From positions 124,001 to 188,000 of the forward strand of contig JAUJOV010000001.1 of the NCBI GenBank assembly GCA_030447545.1: 64,000 bases of DNA, given 5' to 3'. This stretch comes from Sphingomicrobium sp. (lineage in GTDB: Bacteria; Pseudomonadota; Alphaproteobacteria; Sphingomonadales; Sphingomonadaceae). The notes beneath the pieces are model-generated. The model ran no database searches and had not been told where the DNA came from. It worked only from the letters and a program-made list of their open reading frames with translations. This document shows, in pieces, positions 1-8,151 of the stretch. Position numbers and translations under genes: made by a program. Numbering within the stretch: the first letter of the stretch is position 1; each line of letters starts with the position of its first letter.

Positions 1-90
1 GCGGGGTATTTGATTTAACGTGTTCTTTGTGGAGCATTGGCGGGATAGCCGTTCCGCTGATAGCCGTTCTCCGCCTTTCGCCGGCGCCTA

Positions 91-157
91 AATGTCTGCT
101 TTCCACCCAAAGCAGACAGAAGCCTAATGTCGCTTTCGACCCAATGCAGACATTAGG
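91..157 (+). repeat. pair of palindromic repeats
   Basis: AATGTCTGCTTTCCACCCAAAGCAGACAG and AATGTCGCTTTCGACCCAATGCAGACATTAGGC. Confidence 0.85.
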
Positions 158-512
158 CATCCCCCTAGGATGGTAGCATGACCATAGAGCAAGCTCCGCT
201 GGCCGAGGCGCTAACTCGTCTAAACGTGCCGGAGAACGTGCAGGGGCGTTCATCCGACGAACCTGTTGAGTGGGAAACCGCCTACGCGCTGTGCCACATT
301 CTGCGTTCGGCCCGCACGACTGAGGAGCAACTCATCCCGGCCATAATGACGGGCCACTTCTCAGCACGAAGCGACGGAGGCCTTGCATGAGGTGCGAGAG
401 GAACTCCGGCACATCCTCTACCACATCAGGAACGCGAGCTACTTCTCCGTAGTCGCGGAGTGACTGCTTTCCACCCATTGCGGACATTGCGAATACCCTA
501 CAACCTTAGCAG

Positions 513-1070
513 ATGATCGTTGAGCTGAACGGCCTCCCCGGAGTGGGGAAGTTCACCATCGCCCGTGTGCTGGCGGAGTCCTTGGGCGCGCGCTTGGTGG
601 ACAATCACACGATCTATAATCCTGCCTTCGCATCCACTTCGTTTCGATCCCCCGAGTTTTACGAGACAGTTTGTGCAGTGCGAACGATCACGTTCGGCAA
701 CCTGGAGAAGTTACCAGCGGGCGTTCCCCTTGTCCTGACGATCGCACCAGGCATGGACCTAGCTTGGGGACGGGACTGGCAGGCTGCGATAAAACAGCTC
801 GCCAAAAGGCGAGACGCTGCTCTGCTTGGTGTTCACCTACATTGCAGTAGACAAGAGAGGGTGCGTCGCATGAGCACGCCGTCACGGGCGCTATTGGGCA
901 AGTTGATTGACCCCAGCATGACCGACGACGAATTGCAGCGTCCCGTTCTTCTCGACCACTGTGACCGAGTTTTAGAACTAGACGTTACTGCGCTCGATGC
1001 CTCGGGAGCGGCTGATGAGATTCTGGACTGGTTGAATTGCCAGCCGGGAATGACTGCTCCCCACCCTTAG
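513..1070 (+). CDS. AAA/kinase-like P-loop ATPase
   Basis: ORF with N-terminal Walker A-like MIVELNGLPGVGKFTIARVLAESLGARLVDNH. Confidence 0.7.
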   Translation: MIVELNGLPGVGKFTIARVLAESLGARLVDNHTIYNPAFASTSFRSPEFYETVCAVRTITFGNLEKLPAGVPLVLTIAPGMDLAWGRDWQAAIKQLAKRRDAALLGVHLHCSRQERVRRMSTPSRALLGKLIDPSMTDDELQRPVLLDHCDRVLELDVTALDASGAADEILDWLNCQPGMTAPHP

Positions 1071-1111
1071 CGGGCATATGCTGATGGAACCCAACCAGAT
1101 AAACTAACCGC

Positions 1112-1663
1112 ATGGTCATCCATACAGACCGGCTTGTGCTTAGAAGGTGGCGCGAGGAAGACATCGAGCCCCTATCGGTCATCAACTCCGATCCTTTGGT
1201 CATGAAGTGGCTCGGGAGCGGTCCCCTCGGTCGTGAAGAAACGGCCCGATACATCGAGACCAATGACAGCTTTTTCGATACGCACGGTTTCGGCACTTGG
1301 GCCGTGGAACTGAGAGCCGAACGCCGCCTGATCGGATTTAGCGGAGTGCGCCCCTTTGCAAGGCTAGGGCATCCGATGAGCCCATGTGTAGAAGCGGCAT
1401 GGAGGCAAACCAGGGAAGTGTGGGGGTCCGGGTACGCCACTGAGGCCGCAAGTGCGGCTATCGCGGATGCCTTTGAAAGGTGCAATGTTTCCGAAGTCCT
1501 CGCCTGGACTCCTGTGCTCAATGTCAGGTCACAAGCAATGATGCGACGACTCCAGATGAATCGGCGCATCGAGCGCGACTTTGACGCCCCGAGTTTGCCA
1601 GCTGATCATCCGCTTAGTCCCCATGTAGTGTTTGATCTGCGGGGGCCGCCGCCGAGCAGGTGA
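1112..1663 (+). CDS. GNAT family N-acetyltransferase (RimJ/RimL-like)
   Basis: MVIHTDRLVLRRWREEDIEPL start and ...GSGYATEAASAAIADAFE acetyltransferase signature. Confidence 0.85.
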   Translation: MVIHTDRLVLRRWREEDIEPLSVINSDPLVMKWLGSGPLGREETARYIETNDSFFDTHGFGTWAVELRAERRLIGFSGVRPFARLGHPMSPCVEAAWRQTREVWGSGYATEAASAAIADAFERCNVSEVLAWTPVLNVRSQAMMRRLQMNRRIERDFDAPSLPADHPLSPHVVFDLRGPPPSR

Positions 1664-1689
1664 CGCCGGTTTCCACCCAATGCCAACAT

Positions 1690-2154
1690 TTAGCCATGGC
1701 AATTGTTGTCTCGCAGAATCCTGACGTGTGTGGCGGTGGCGAGCTGAACAGGATTGAAGCCAAGGCGCTCGTAGAAAGCGACCGCCTCGGTAGTGTACGT
1801 GCGGAGGCGCATCTCGTCGAACACGTCGCGAGCTTCTTTGAGCAGATGGCTCACAAGCGTCCTTGCAACTCCCCGTCGCCGGAATGGGTGTAAAACGTAC
1901 AGATGCCGGAGCCGAGCACGCCCAGGCGCGGGCTCGTACGGCTCCTGGTTCAACGCTGCAATGCCAACCAACTGCACTCCGACGAACGCACCAATGAGCT
2001 TCTCGCCGGAAGCCTCGAAGCGGTTTGTGCCCGCTGTCCAGTCATCAACGAGCCTCTCCAAGAACCGAAAGCCTTCTTGTGATGCTTCTTGCCGCAGGGC
2101 GGCCACGCCCGCGGCGTCTGGCGAGATTTGTTGAACGTCCACCGGCAGCAACAT
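1690..2154 (-). CDS. GNAT family N-acetyltransferase
   Basis: LRHLYVLHPFRRRGVARTLVSHLLKEAR and AVAFYERLGFNPV motifs. The ORF-track extension to 2460 runs through a palindromic repeat (MSAMGGKRTLA), so a start near 2154 is preferred. Confidence 0.75.
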   Translation of the reverse strand: MLLPVDVQQISPDAAGVAALRQEASQEGFRFLERLVDDWTAGTNRFEASGEKLIGAFVGVQLVGIAALNQEPYEPAPGRARLRHLYVLHPFRRRGVARTLVSHLLKEARDVFDEMRLRTYTTEAVAFYERLGFNPVQLATATHVRILRDNNCHG

Positions 2155-2230
2155 GCCGGGGCAACTACCATCGGCTAATGTCCGCTTTCCACCCATTGCG
2201 GACATTCGGATAAGTTGCGAGCTTGCTCTC

Positions 2231-2761
2231 TTGAGCCGCGTTTCAACAGCACTTGCTTCGGCAGCTTTGGTCGCCTTGGCCGCGTGCATGAGGGTACCGC
2301 CTGCAGGGTCTGAGGTCAGCCGTTGGCCCTCTGTGACTCTCGTGAAGAACCCGCCTCTACCGAACGTGACGGTGTCGCTGCCGCCGGGCTTCTCCGTCAG
2401 CGGCAGCGGGCATGGAACCGACAGCACAGTTGCACGGATCGTTGGGCCCGGTCTCATCATAAACGCAGATTACGGTCGGGCTGGAATGCAGACCTGCGGC
2501 AATCTCCCCGGGTGCCGCGAGGTCACGGCGACCGTAGATGGCAGGCCTGCGAGCTGGGTGCGCTTTCCGCAGCAAGGAACCGCCTTGAACCACAGTTTCT
2601 CGGAGCGGCTCGATTTCGCCGTGAAGCTGTGGCCATCACAGGACCCACGGCTAGGCCCGACTGCTGGGCTTATGTTGAGCGCCTTCTGTGCCGCTGCTGT
2701 CCAGTGTGACTTAGCGGAACATATCGCCCGGAGTGTCAAGTTCAGCGAGCCGCCGCGGTAG
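2231..2761 (+). CDS. putative lipoprotein of unknown function (TTG start proposed)
   Basis: LSRVSTALASAALVALAAC signal/lipobox in the frame of ORF 2153..2761. The upstream part of that ORF is repeat-derived (NVRFPPIADI). Confidence 0.45.
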   Translation: MSRVSTALASAALVALAACMRVPPAGSEVSRWPSVTLVKNPPLPNVTVSLPPGFSVSGSGHGTDSTVARIVGPGLIINADYGRAGMQTCGNLPGCREVTATVDGRPASWVRFPQQGTALNHSFSERLDFAVKLWPSQDPRLGPTAGLMLSAFCAAAVQCDLAEHIARSVKFSEPPR

Positions 2762-2774
2762 CGCGCTTCTGCAG

Positions 2775-2911
2775 AATGTCCGCTTTCCACCCAAAGCAAA
2801 AATAAGCGGCTAATGTCTGCTTTCGACCCAAAGCAGACATAAGCTGAGTGTCCGCTTCGCACCCTTAGCGGACATAAGGCTAATGTGCGCTTTCCACCCA
2901 TTGCGGACATA
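2775..2911 (+). repeat. tandem cluster of four 30-bp palindromic repeats
   Basis: Copies start about 2775, 2812, 2846 and 2882, each with the stem (A)ATGTCYGC / GCRGACAT form and TTTCSACCC loop. Confidence 0.9.
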
Positions 2912-3038
2912 GCCATCGCGGAAGCCTCGGGTCAGGCAACCATCGTCACGGCTCGTCATGCGCTCGGCTTCGCGGAACGACCTCACCGCCCTTGTGGAAG
3001 TTGAGCGCTCAGCAGTGGAGCAGACTTCGTCGCGGGTC

Positions 3039-4688
3039 CTATTTCGTTGCCTGCTCCAGCAAAGTCCGGGCCATTCGCTGGTTCGGATCGAGCTTGATTG
3101 CCCGCTCCGCGGCGGATTTGGCGATATCCTTGCGGCCGGTCTCAAGAGCAACGTAGGCAAGCACGAGCCACGCATCGACCGAGTCCGGAACTGCTTCGGC
3201 GACGGCTTGAGCGGCCGGCACTGCCTCGTCCCGATGGCCCTTGTGGAACACCATCTCGGCCGCGCGGGGGAGAGCGAGCTTCCGGTTGGCATAGCGGTTG
3301 GCCGGTACGGTGATGTAGGACTGCACGAAAGCACGCGCACCCGCCAGGCCGCCTTCCCTCGCGGCCTGCTGAAGCCGGTCCTCGAGTGGGCGGCCATCGG
3401 CATATGTGAGAGCCGCCTCAAGCGCCGGATCGCGGCCCGCCGCATAGTCGGCAAATTGAAGGGGGGTGTGCACGTCGACCCAGGTCCAAGGGTCGAAGTT
3501 CTGCCCCTCCTGCCAATAGACGATGGACGTGCGGATCGCGATTCCGCTGTTCGGCATTATGCTTCGGTAGGCATCGCCGTAGCTGGTCGGCGAGGAACTC
3601 GCTGGCTCGCCAATGAAGATTGCATCGGTCAACCGATCGAGATCGTCGAGGATGAACTGACTGGCTGAAAAGGTGCCGCGCGCCGTCAGAACGAACAATC
3701 GCGTGTCGTCGTCCTCCGCCTTGATCAGTTGCCTGACCAGTTTGGTACGCAGGTTGCCATTGCCGCCGAAGTTCAGCCGCAGGTCGAGAATGATGGCGCG
3801 TGCCTTGATTGCTTCTGCGCGCTCCCGGATCTTGGTCGCGAAATCACCGATTGACTGTCCGTCGATGTTGGCAACCATGTTCAACTGCGCGTAGATCGCT
3901 CGCTGTTTCGGAAGCTCGATGAGGCGGTGGTAGTCCAGCGGTGCCTGCAGCCAAACCGGCGTCGGGCCGTTGGTGGCGTCGACCCAGCCTTCGGGCGTGA
4001 TCAGCGAAATGTCCGTGTCCGGCGGCCATAGAGGGTCAACTTCGCCGGCCTGCAGCTGCACGGTCCGTCGGCGCCCCCCCTGCTCCAGCGTCAACGTCGC
4101 ACGGTCGCGGCGGCCCGACATGCGAAGCGCGTGCAATATGTCCGGCATAGACAGGTAGAGCGGCGCGAGGACCAGGTCCGCCATCGGATTGTCGCGGGAG
4201 ATGATCGCGGCCACGCGCTTGATAGCTTCGTCGATCGGAACGCCGCCGATCGCCACCACGCGCGCACCGATCAGCGACGCCTGGGCCGGCTTTGCGGCAC
4301 GAATGAACAGCCCGTCGTCGAAGGCGTAGAGCTTGATCGGCAACGACGGGAACTGGAATTTGGCGTCCTTGCGCGGATCGACGCGGGTGTGGCCGTCGCC
4401 AACCAGAGCAGCGATGCGCATCATGCCGACGATGATCTCGTCGCGCTCGAGGGTCGGTATGCGCGCGTGGAGATCGGCTACGGCGGCGTCGAAGGTCTGG
4501 CGATCGACGGTGTGGTAGAGGTTCGCATGGCGGCGCTTCATGTCCGCTACCATGAACGCCAGATCCTCACGCCATTGCTCGGCGGTGAGCTGCTGGGGCG
4601 GCGGCGCTGCAGCTGCAGCTGCAGCGGCGACTTGCGCGGACGCCAGGCACAAGGCGAGCGTCACGGCCCGGAAAAGCCGAGTGAACAT
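3039..4688 (-). CDS. S41-like peptidase with C-terminal TPR-like region
   Basis: Signal peptide; VADMKRRHANLYHTVDRQTFDAAVADLHARI..GDGHTRV; C-terminal WLVLAYVALETGRKDIAKSAAERAIKLDPN. Confidence 0.7.
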   Translation of the reverse strand: MFTRLFRAVTLALCLASAQVAAAAAAAAPPPQQLTAEQWREDLAFMVADMKRRHANLYHTVDRQTFDAAVADLHARIPTLERDEIIVGMMRIAALVGDGHTRVDPRKDAKFQFPSLPIKLYAFDDGLFIRAAKPAQASLIGARVVAIGGVPIDEAIKRVAAIISRDNPMADLVLAPLYLSMPDILHALRMSGRRDRATLTLEQGGRRRTVQLQAGEVDPLWPPDTDISLITPEGWVDATNGPTPVWLQAPLDYHRLIELPKQRAIYAQLNMVANIDGQSIGDFATKIRERAEAIKARAIILDLRLNFGGNGNLRTKLVRQLIKAEDDDTRLFVLTARGTFSASQFILDDLDRLTDAIFIGEPASSSPTSYGDAYRSIMPNSGIAIRTSIVYWQEGQNFDPWTWVDVHTPLQFADYAAGRDPALEAALTYADGRPLEDRLQQAAREGGLAGARAFVQSYITVPANRYANRKLALPRAAEMVFHKGHRDEAVPAAQAVAEAVPDSVDAWLVLAYVALETGRKDIAKSAAERAIKLDPNQRMARTLLEQATK

Positions 4689-4736
4689 TTTTTCAAACTC
4701 CTGGTTGAGTTGGTTAGGCGGCGGTGGGCGCGAGCC

Positions 4737-5150
4737 TCATCCGCTGACGCGCCTCATTATTCGTTCGGCGTCTTCGACCTGGCCGAGCGCCCAAGCGACT
4801 TTCGAGCGAACTGCCGGGTCGGCGTCCGCTCGCGCCGCTTCAAGCGCGGGGCGGGTCTCGGGAAGCTGGAGATCACCGAGCGCGTGAGCGGCAGCGATGC
4901 GAACCTCCGGGTCGCGGTCGGTCAGCAAGTCCGCAATCCGGCGCGCGTCGGCGATGCTTTCGAATTCCGCCAGAGCCCGGGCAGCCTGCGCCCGCACCCT
5001 TGGCGCCGGGTCTCCGAGCAATGGCCGCAAGCTTGCGCCTGCGTCGGCGCCGGGCGGGGGTCGCATCTCCGACAGGCCCCAGATCGCGATTGCGCGAACG
5101 TCGGCATCGTCGTCGGCCAGAGCGCGGACAAGCGGCGCACTGGCGGCGGG
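4737..5150 (-). pseudogene. HEAT-repeat domain in frame with the upstream M56 peptidase but separated by a TAG stop
   Basis: Same frame as 5151..6263; translation after the TAG is PAASAPLVRALADDDADVRAIAIWGLSEMRPPPG...DPEVRIAAAHALGDLQLPETRPALEAARADADPAVRSKVAWALGQVEDAERI. Confidence 0.65.
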
Positions 5151-6263
5151 CTAGTTGAAGGTTGTGTCCCCGGCAACCCGCCGAGCATCCCAGCTGCGCA
5201 GGTGGATTGCCCGCCCGAGTGTGCGCGCCTGCGGAGTACCAAGCTGCTCGAGTCGGCTTGCCGCTTTCTCCCCTGCCGCAGGAGCGATGGCCGCGGCAAC
5301 TGAGGTGCTTGCTGCCGGAGTTGCCGCCGCGAGCACGCCGTTGAGCGATGCCGCGAGCACCAGGCTTACCGCCGCCCATCCAAAGCGCACGCCCTGGCGC
5401 TGACGGTTGGAATCGAGGACGTGGCTGATGCGCTGTGACAGCGAGGAGCGGCTCGGCGCGACACCATTCGCCGCCAGCAGCGATGAGCGCTGGGCGTGGC
5501 GGACGGAATGGAGCAGCAGGTCCGCATAGTCCGACCTCGGCACGTTGGTACGAAGAACCGCATCGTCGGCCGCTTCCTCAGCAAGCTGGTGCGACCGGCG
5601 CACAAGCAGCCAGACGAGCGGGTTGAACCAGAAGAGCGCCAGCGCGACGCGACCGAGGATGAGTCGGAGCCAGTCGAAACGGACGACGTGAGCAAGCTCG
5701 TGGGCGATGATTGATTCGGCCTGGTCGACGGCCTTGGCGGCGGTGGAATCGATGATGATGGTCGGGCGCAGCAGCCCCCAGCTGACCGGGGAGTCGAGTT
5801 CATCGCTGACGAGGAGCGCGGTACCGTTCTTGCAGCCCACCCTGCGCTGCGCCGCGACGAGTGCCGAAAGCCAGCGGGGGTCCGCGAGAAGCTCCGCTCG
5901 CGCGCGGATTTGCCGCAGCCGGATGAGCGCCGCGGCGAGCCCTACGAGCAGCATCAGCGCGACAAGGCCGTAGGCAAGCATCACACCGCCGGACCAGTCG
6001 AAGACAGCCGTCGCAGGCGCCGAGTCTTGCGTCACAACAGACGGTGAGACAGCGGCCGGAAGAACGGCGGGAACGGCTTGAGCCGCGGTCGACACCGCTT
6101 GCGGTGTTGCGACGCTGAGGTTCGGCAACAGCACTGCAAAGACCGGAAGCAGAAGCATTGCGAGGACGCCGAGGGCATAGCGATGAGAGATTGCCGCTGA
6201 AAGGGCGGTACAGTAATGACGATCGTAGCAAGTGCCGAGCCGGCGCACAGCGTCGACTTCCAC
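5151..6263 (-). CDS. M56 family metallopeptidase (BlaR1/MecR1-like), N-terminus probably frameshifted
   Basis: HELAHVVRFDWLRLILGRVALALFWFNPLVWLLVRRSHQLAEEAADD (HExxH and M56 signature). Confidence 0.8.
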   Translation of the reverse strand: MEVDAVRRLGTCYDRHYCTALSAAISHRYALGVLAMLLLPVFAVLLPNLSVATPQAVSTAAQAVPAVLPAAVSPSVVTQDSAPATAVFDWSGGVMLAYGLVALMLLVGLAAALIRLRQIRARAELLADPRWLSALVAAQRRVGCKNGTALLVSDELDSPVSWGLLRPTIIIDSTAAKAVDQAESIIAHELAHVVRFDWLRLILGRVALALFWFNPLVWLLVRRSHQLAEEAADDAVLRTNVPRSDYADLLLHSVRHAQRSSLLAANGVAPSRSSLSQRISHVLDSNRQRQGVRFGWAAVSLVLAASLNGVLAAATPAASTSVAAAIAPAAGEKAASRLEQLGTPQARTLGRAIHLRSWDARRVAGDTTFN

Positions 6264-6319
6264 GCCATCTCAACAAGTACTGACGGTCATTGACCGCTCT
6301 GCGCGCCTTATATCACTCC

Positions 6320-6646
6320 GCCTGCTGTTCGAGTTCTCCGGCGGATGCTTTCGCTCATCCCGATGAGTTGCCGCTGCGCTGGCGGCGAGCCACCGAAGAA
6401 AGTCTGGATGAACTGGCGAACCGCATTTCCATGGTACAGGTGATCGGGAACAAAGGCGCAGATATATTCGTCTATCGCGCATGGTATTGACGAAAACCTT
6501 CTTCTCCGGGGCCGCGACAGTTACGATCCGAACGGTCAGTTTGCTCGGCGCGATCTTCCATTGATTCGTGTCTACGCTGTCAAGTCACCGCGGCTATAGA
6601 GCGTATCGAACACCTGGCGTTCGCGCGGCGGCAACTTGTCGATCAC
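6320..6646 (-). pseudogene. BlaI/MecI-family repressor remnant
   Basis: Reverse strand from GTG 6646 preceded by AGGAG: VIDKLPPRERQVFDTLYSRGDLTA*. Further downstream, fragments AVRQFIQTFFGGSPPAQRQLI and (shifted frame) GELEQQAE* resemble a BlaI C-terminus. Confidence 0.6.
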
Positions 6647-6667
6647 TGGCGAGTCTCCTGCAACTGC

Positions 6668-6692
6668 TGTTGCATGCAACATTTGTTGCAAC
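6668..6692. promoter_or_regulatory. candidate BlaI-type operator: palindromes TGTTGCATGCAACA and GTTGCAAC
   Basis: Perfect 14-bp palindrome 6668..6681 and 8-bp palindrome 6685..6692, about 20 bp upstream of the blaI-like GTG start. Confidence 0.4.
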
Positions 6693-7139
6693 CATGCAAG
6701 CGACTTCTTGGTTGTCACTCGGTCGGCGATTTTCCGACAAGTGGAAGCCTTCTCCGACGATGGCTACAAGGTTCACTTCATCATCTAGGCAGCGCGTCAC
6801 AAAGGGCTTCAGCTTCGTCTGTCAGACACCGGGGAATGAAGCACGATGACAGGAGCAAGCACGCCTCAGTGTTAGCCATCGCAATCTCCGCTTTCCACCC
6901 ATTCCGGACATAGCCGAATGTCTGTTTTCGACCCGAAACGGAGTTACTCTGGCGATGATCAGAGACTGAAAGTCTCAGGCTGAGGCTACTTGCGAGTAAG
7001 TTCCGCTAGGAGAACATCCACGTCTGCCTCAGTGGTGCGGAAGCTGGTCACCCCGGCCCGTATCACCTCTGTGTGCTCAAATTGCGAAACGGATATCCAA
7101 CACGTCCAGCTGACTGCACACGCGCGAGCACAGCCGATA

Positions 7140-7708
7140 TTACAGCCGGTGCCGTAGTATATCGAGAAGGCGCGTCGTTGCTGCACAAGCAGCAGTGACG
7201 AAAACTGCGCCAAAGCCTCCATAAAGCAGAAGGCCCAGCCTGCTCTCCAGCGATGGAGCGGGGTCCATAAGCCAGCTTCTCGCTGAGACGAATGCTACGG
7301 CAATCGCAAAGAAGATTACCCCGCATGCAGCGCCTGCCCTAACTCCGCCCTTGAGCGCGCCCATCAGCCCACCCGGGCTATGAAATGCCTTCGGCCCCAC
7401 CGCGACCAGAACCCCGGCCACAACCGGCCAGATCCACGGCCACTTCTGGCTGTTCGGAATGCAGCATGAAGAGCGTAGAACGCCCCTGCCGCCAATCCGG
7501 CCGCGACCTCGGGTGTTCTGGCAATTGAAGTCGCTCGTTCGCTAACCGCTGCCCACGAGCAGCCAAGTGCGAAGGCAAAGGCAGCCCGGGTTCCTTCGAT
7601 GTGAGAAACTTCTGCTGACATTGCCCGCACCCAGTCGCCTCGCTCGTCCGGCATGATGCGCTCCGCGTACCGTAACAAGGTCATCGCAAGGCGTGCTGCC
7701 AACGTCAT
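7140..7708 (-). CDS. membrane protein of unknown function, split by a frameshift near 7.40-7.44 kb
   Basis: ORFs 7364..7708 (RLAMTLLRYAERIMPDERGDWVRAMSAEVSHIEGTRAAFAFALGCSWAA) and 7140..7421 (TM-rich) are adjacent and consistent with one protein. Confidence 0.5.
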
Positions 7709-8022
7709 GCCGTCCTGGCTCTAGCTGCACGACTTTGAATGAGTTGGCGCTCGTAATCTGCAGTCACGCTTGCGGCCAGTCGCCTCCCTTCACTTGTCAG
7801 GCGGTAGGCATGTCGTGGTGGGCGGCCAACAACCTCGGCAGGACGCCACTCAGACTGTAGGAACCCTTGGTCGTGCAGCCGCATCAGCAGTGGGTAGAGC
7901 GTGCCGGACTTTACTCCAGTAAGCTTGCAGAGCTCATAGCCATAGCGCCACCCGCGAGGAGCCGCGCTGAGTGCCGCCAGAACCGCGTGGGCCTGAGGTG
8001 AACTGTTGGGCTTTCGTGGCAC
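7705..8022 (-). CDS. PadR family transcriptional regulator
   Basis: HAVLAALSAAPRGWRYGYELCKLTGVKSGTLYPLLMRLHDQGFLQSEW...GRPPRHAYRLTSEGRRL; 4-bp overlap with the downstream membrane protein gene. Confidence 0.85.
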   Translation of the reverse strand: MPRKPNSSPQAHAVLAALSAAPRGWRYGYELCKLTGVKSGTLYPLLMRLHDQGFLQSEWRPAEVVGRPPRHAYRLTSEGRRLAASVTADYERQLIQSRAARARTA

Positions 8023-8081
8023 ACGTATGACTTAGCATCGGGAATCTTGAGAGGCGAGCCCCGGCCGTGCGGGTGGGGAAG

Positions 8082-8104
8082 CTCGATCTTGACTATTGAT
8101 CGAG
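8082..8104. promoter_or_regulatory. inverted repeat CTCGATC-N9-GATCGAG in the divergent padR / serine hydrolase intergenic region
   Basis: Perfect 7-bp arms read directly from the sequence. Confidence 0.4.
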
Positions 8105-8151
8105 ATATATAGAGTTTATGCGCTACCCTGGCGCAGTGAAAGGCTCAGAAG

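Noticed and set aside
178-390. 70-aa ORF as a confident gene
   Set aside because: No recognisable family or clear supporting context, so not listed as a feature.
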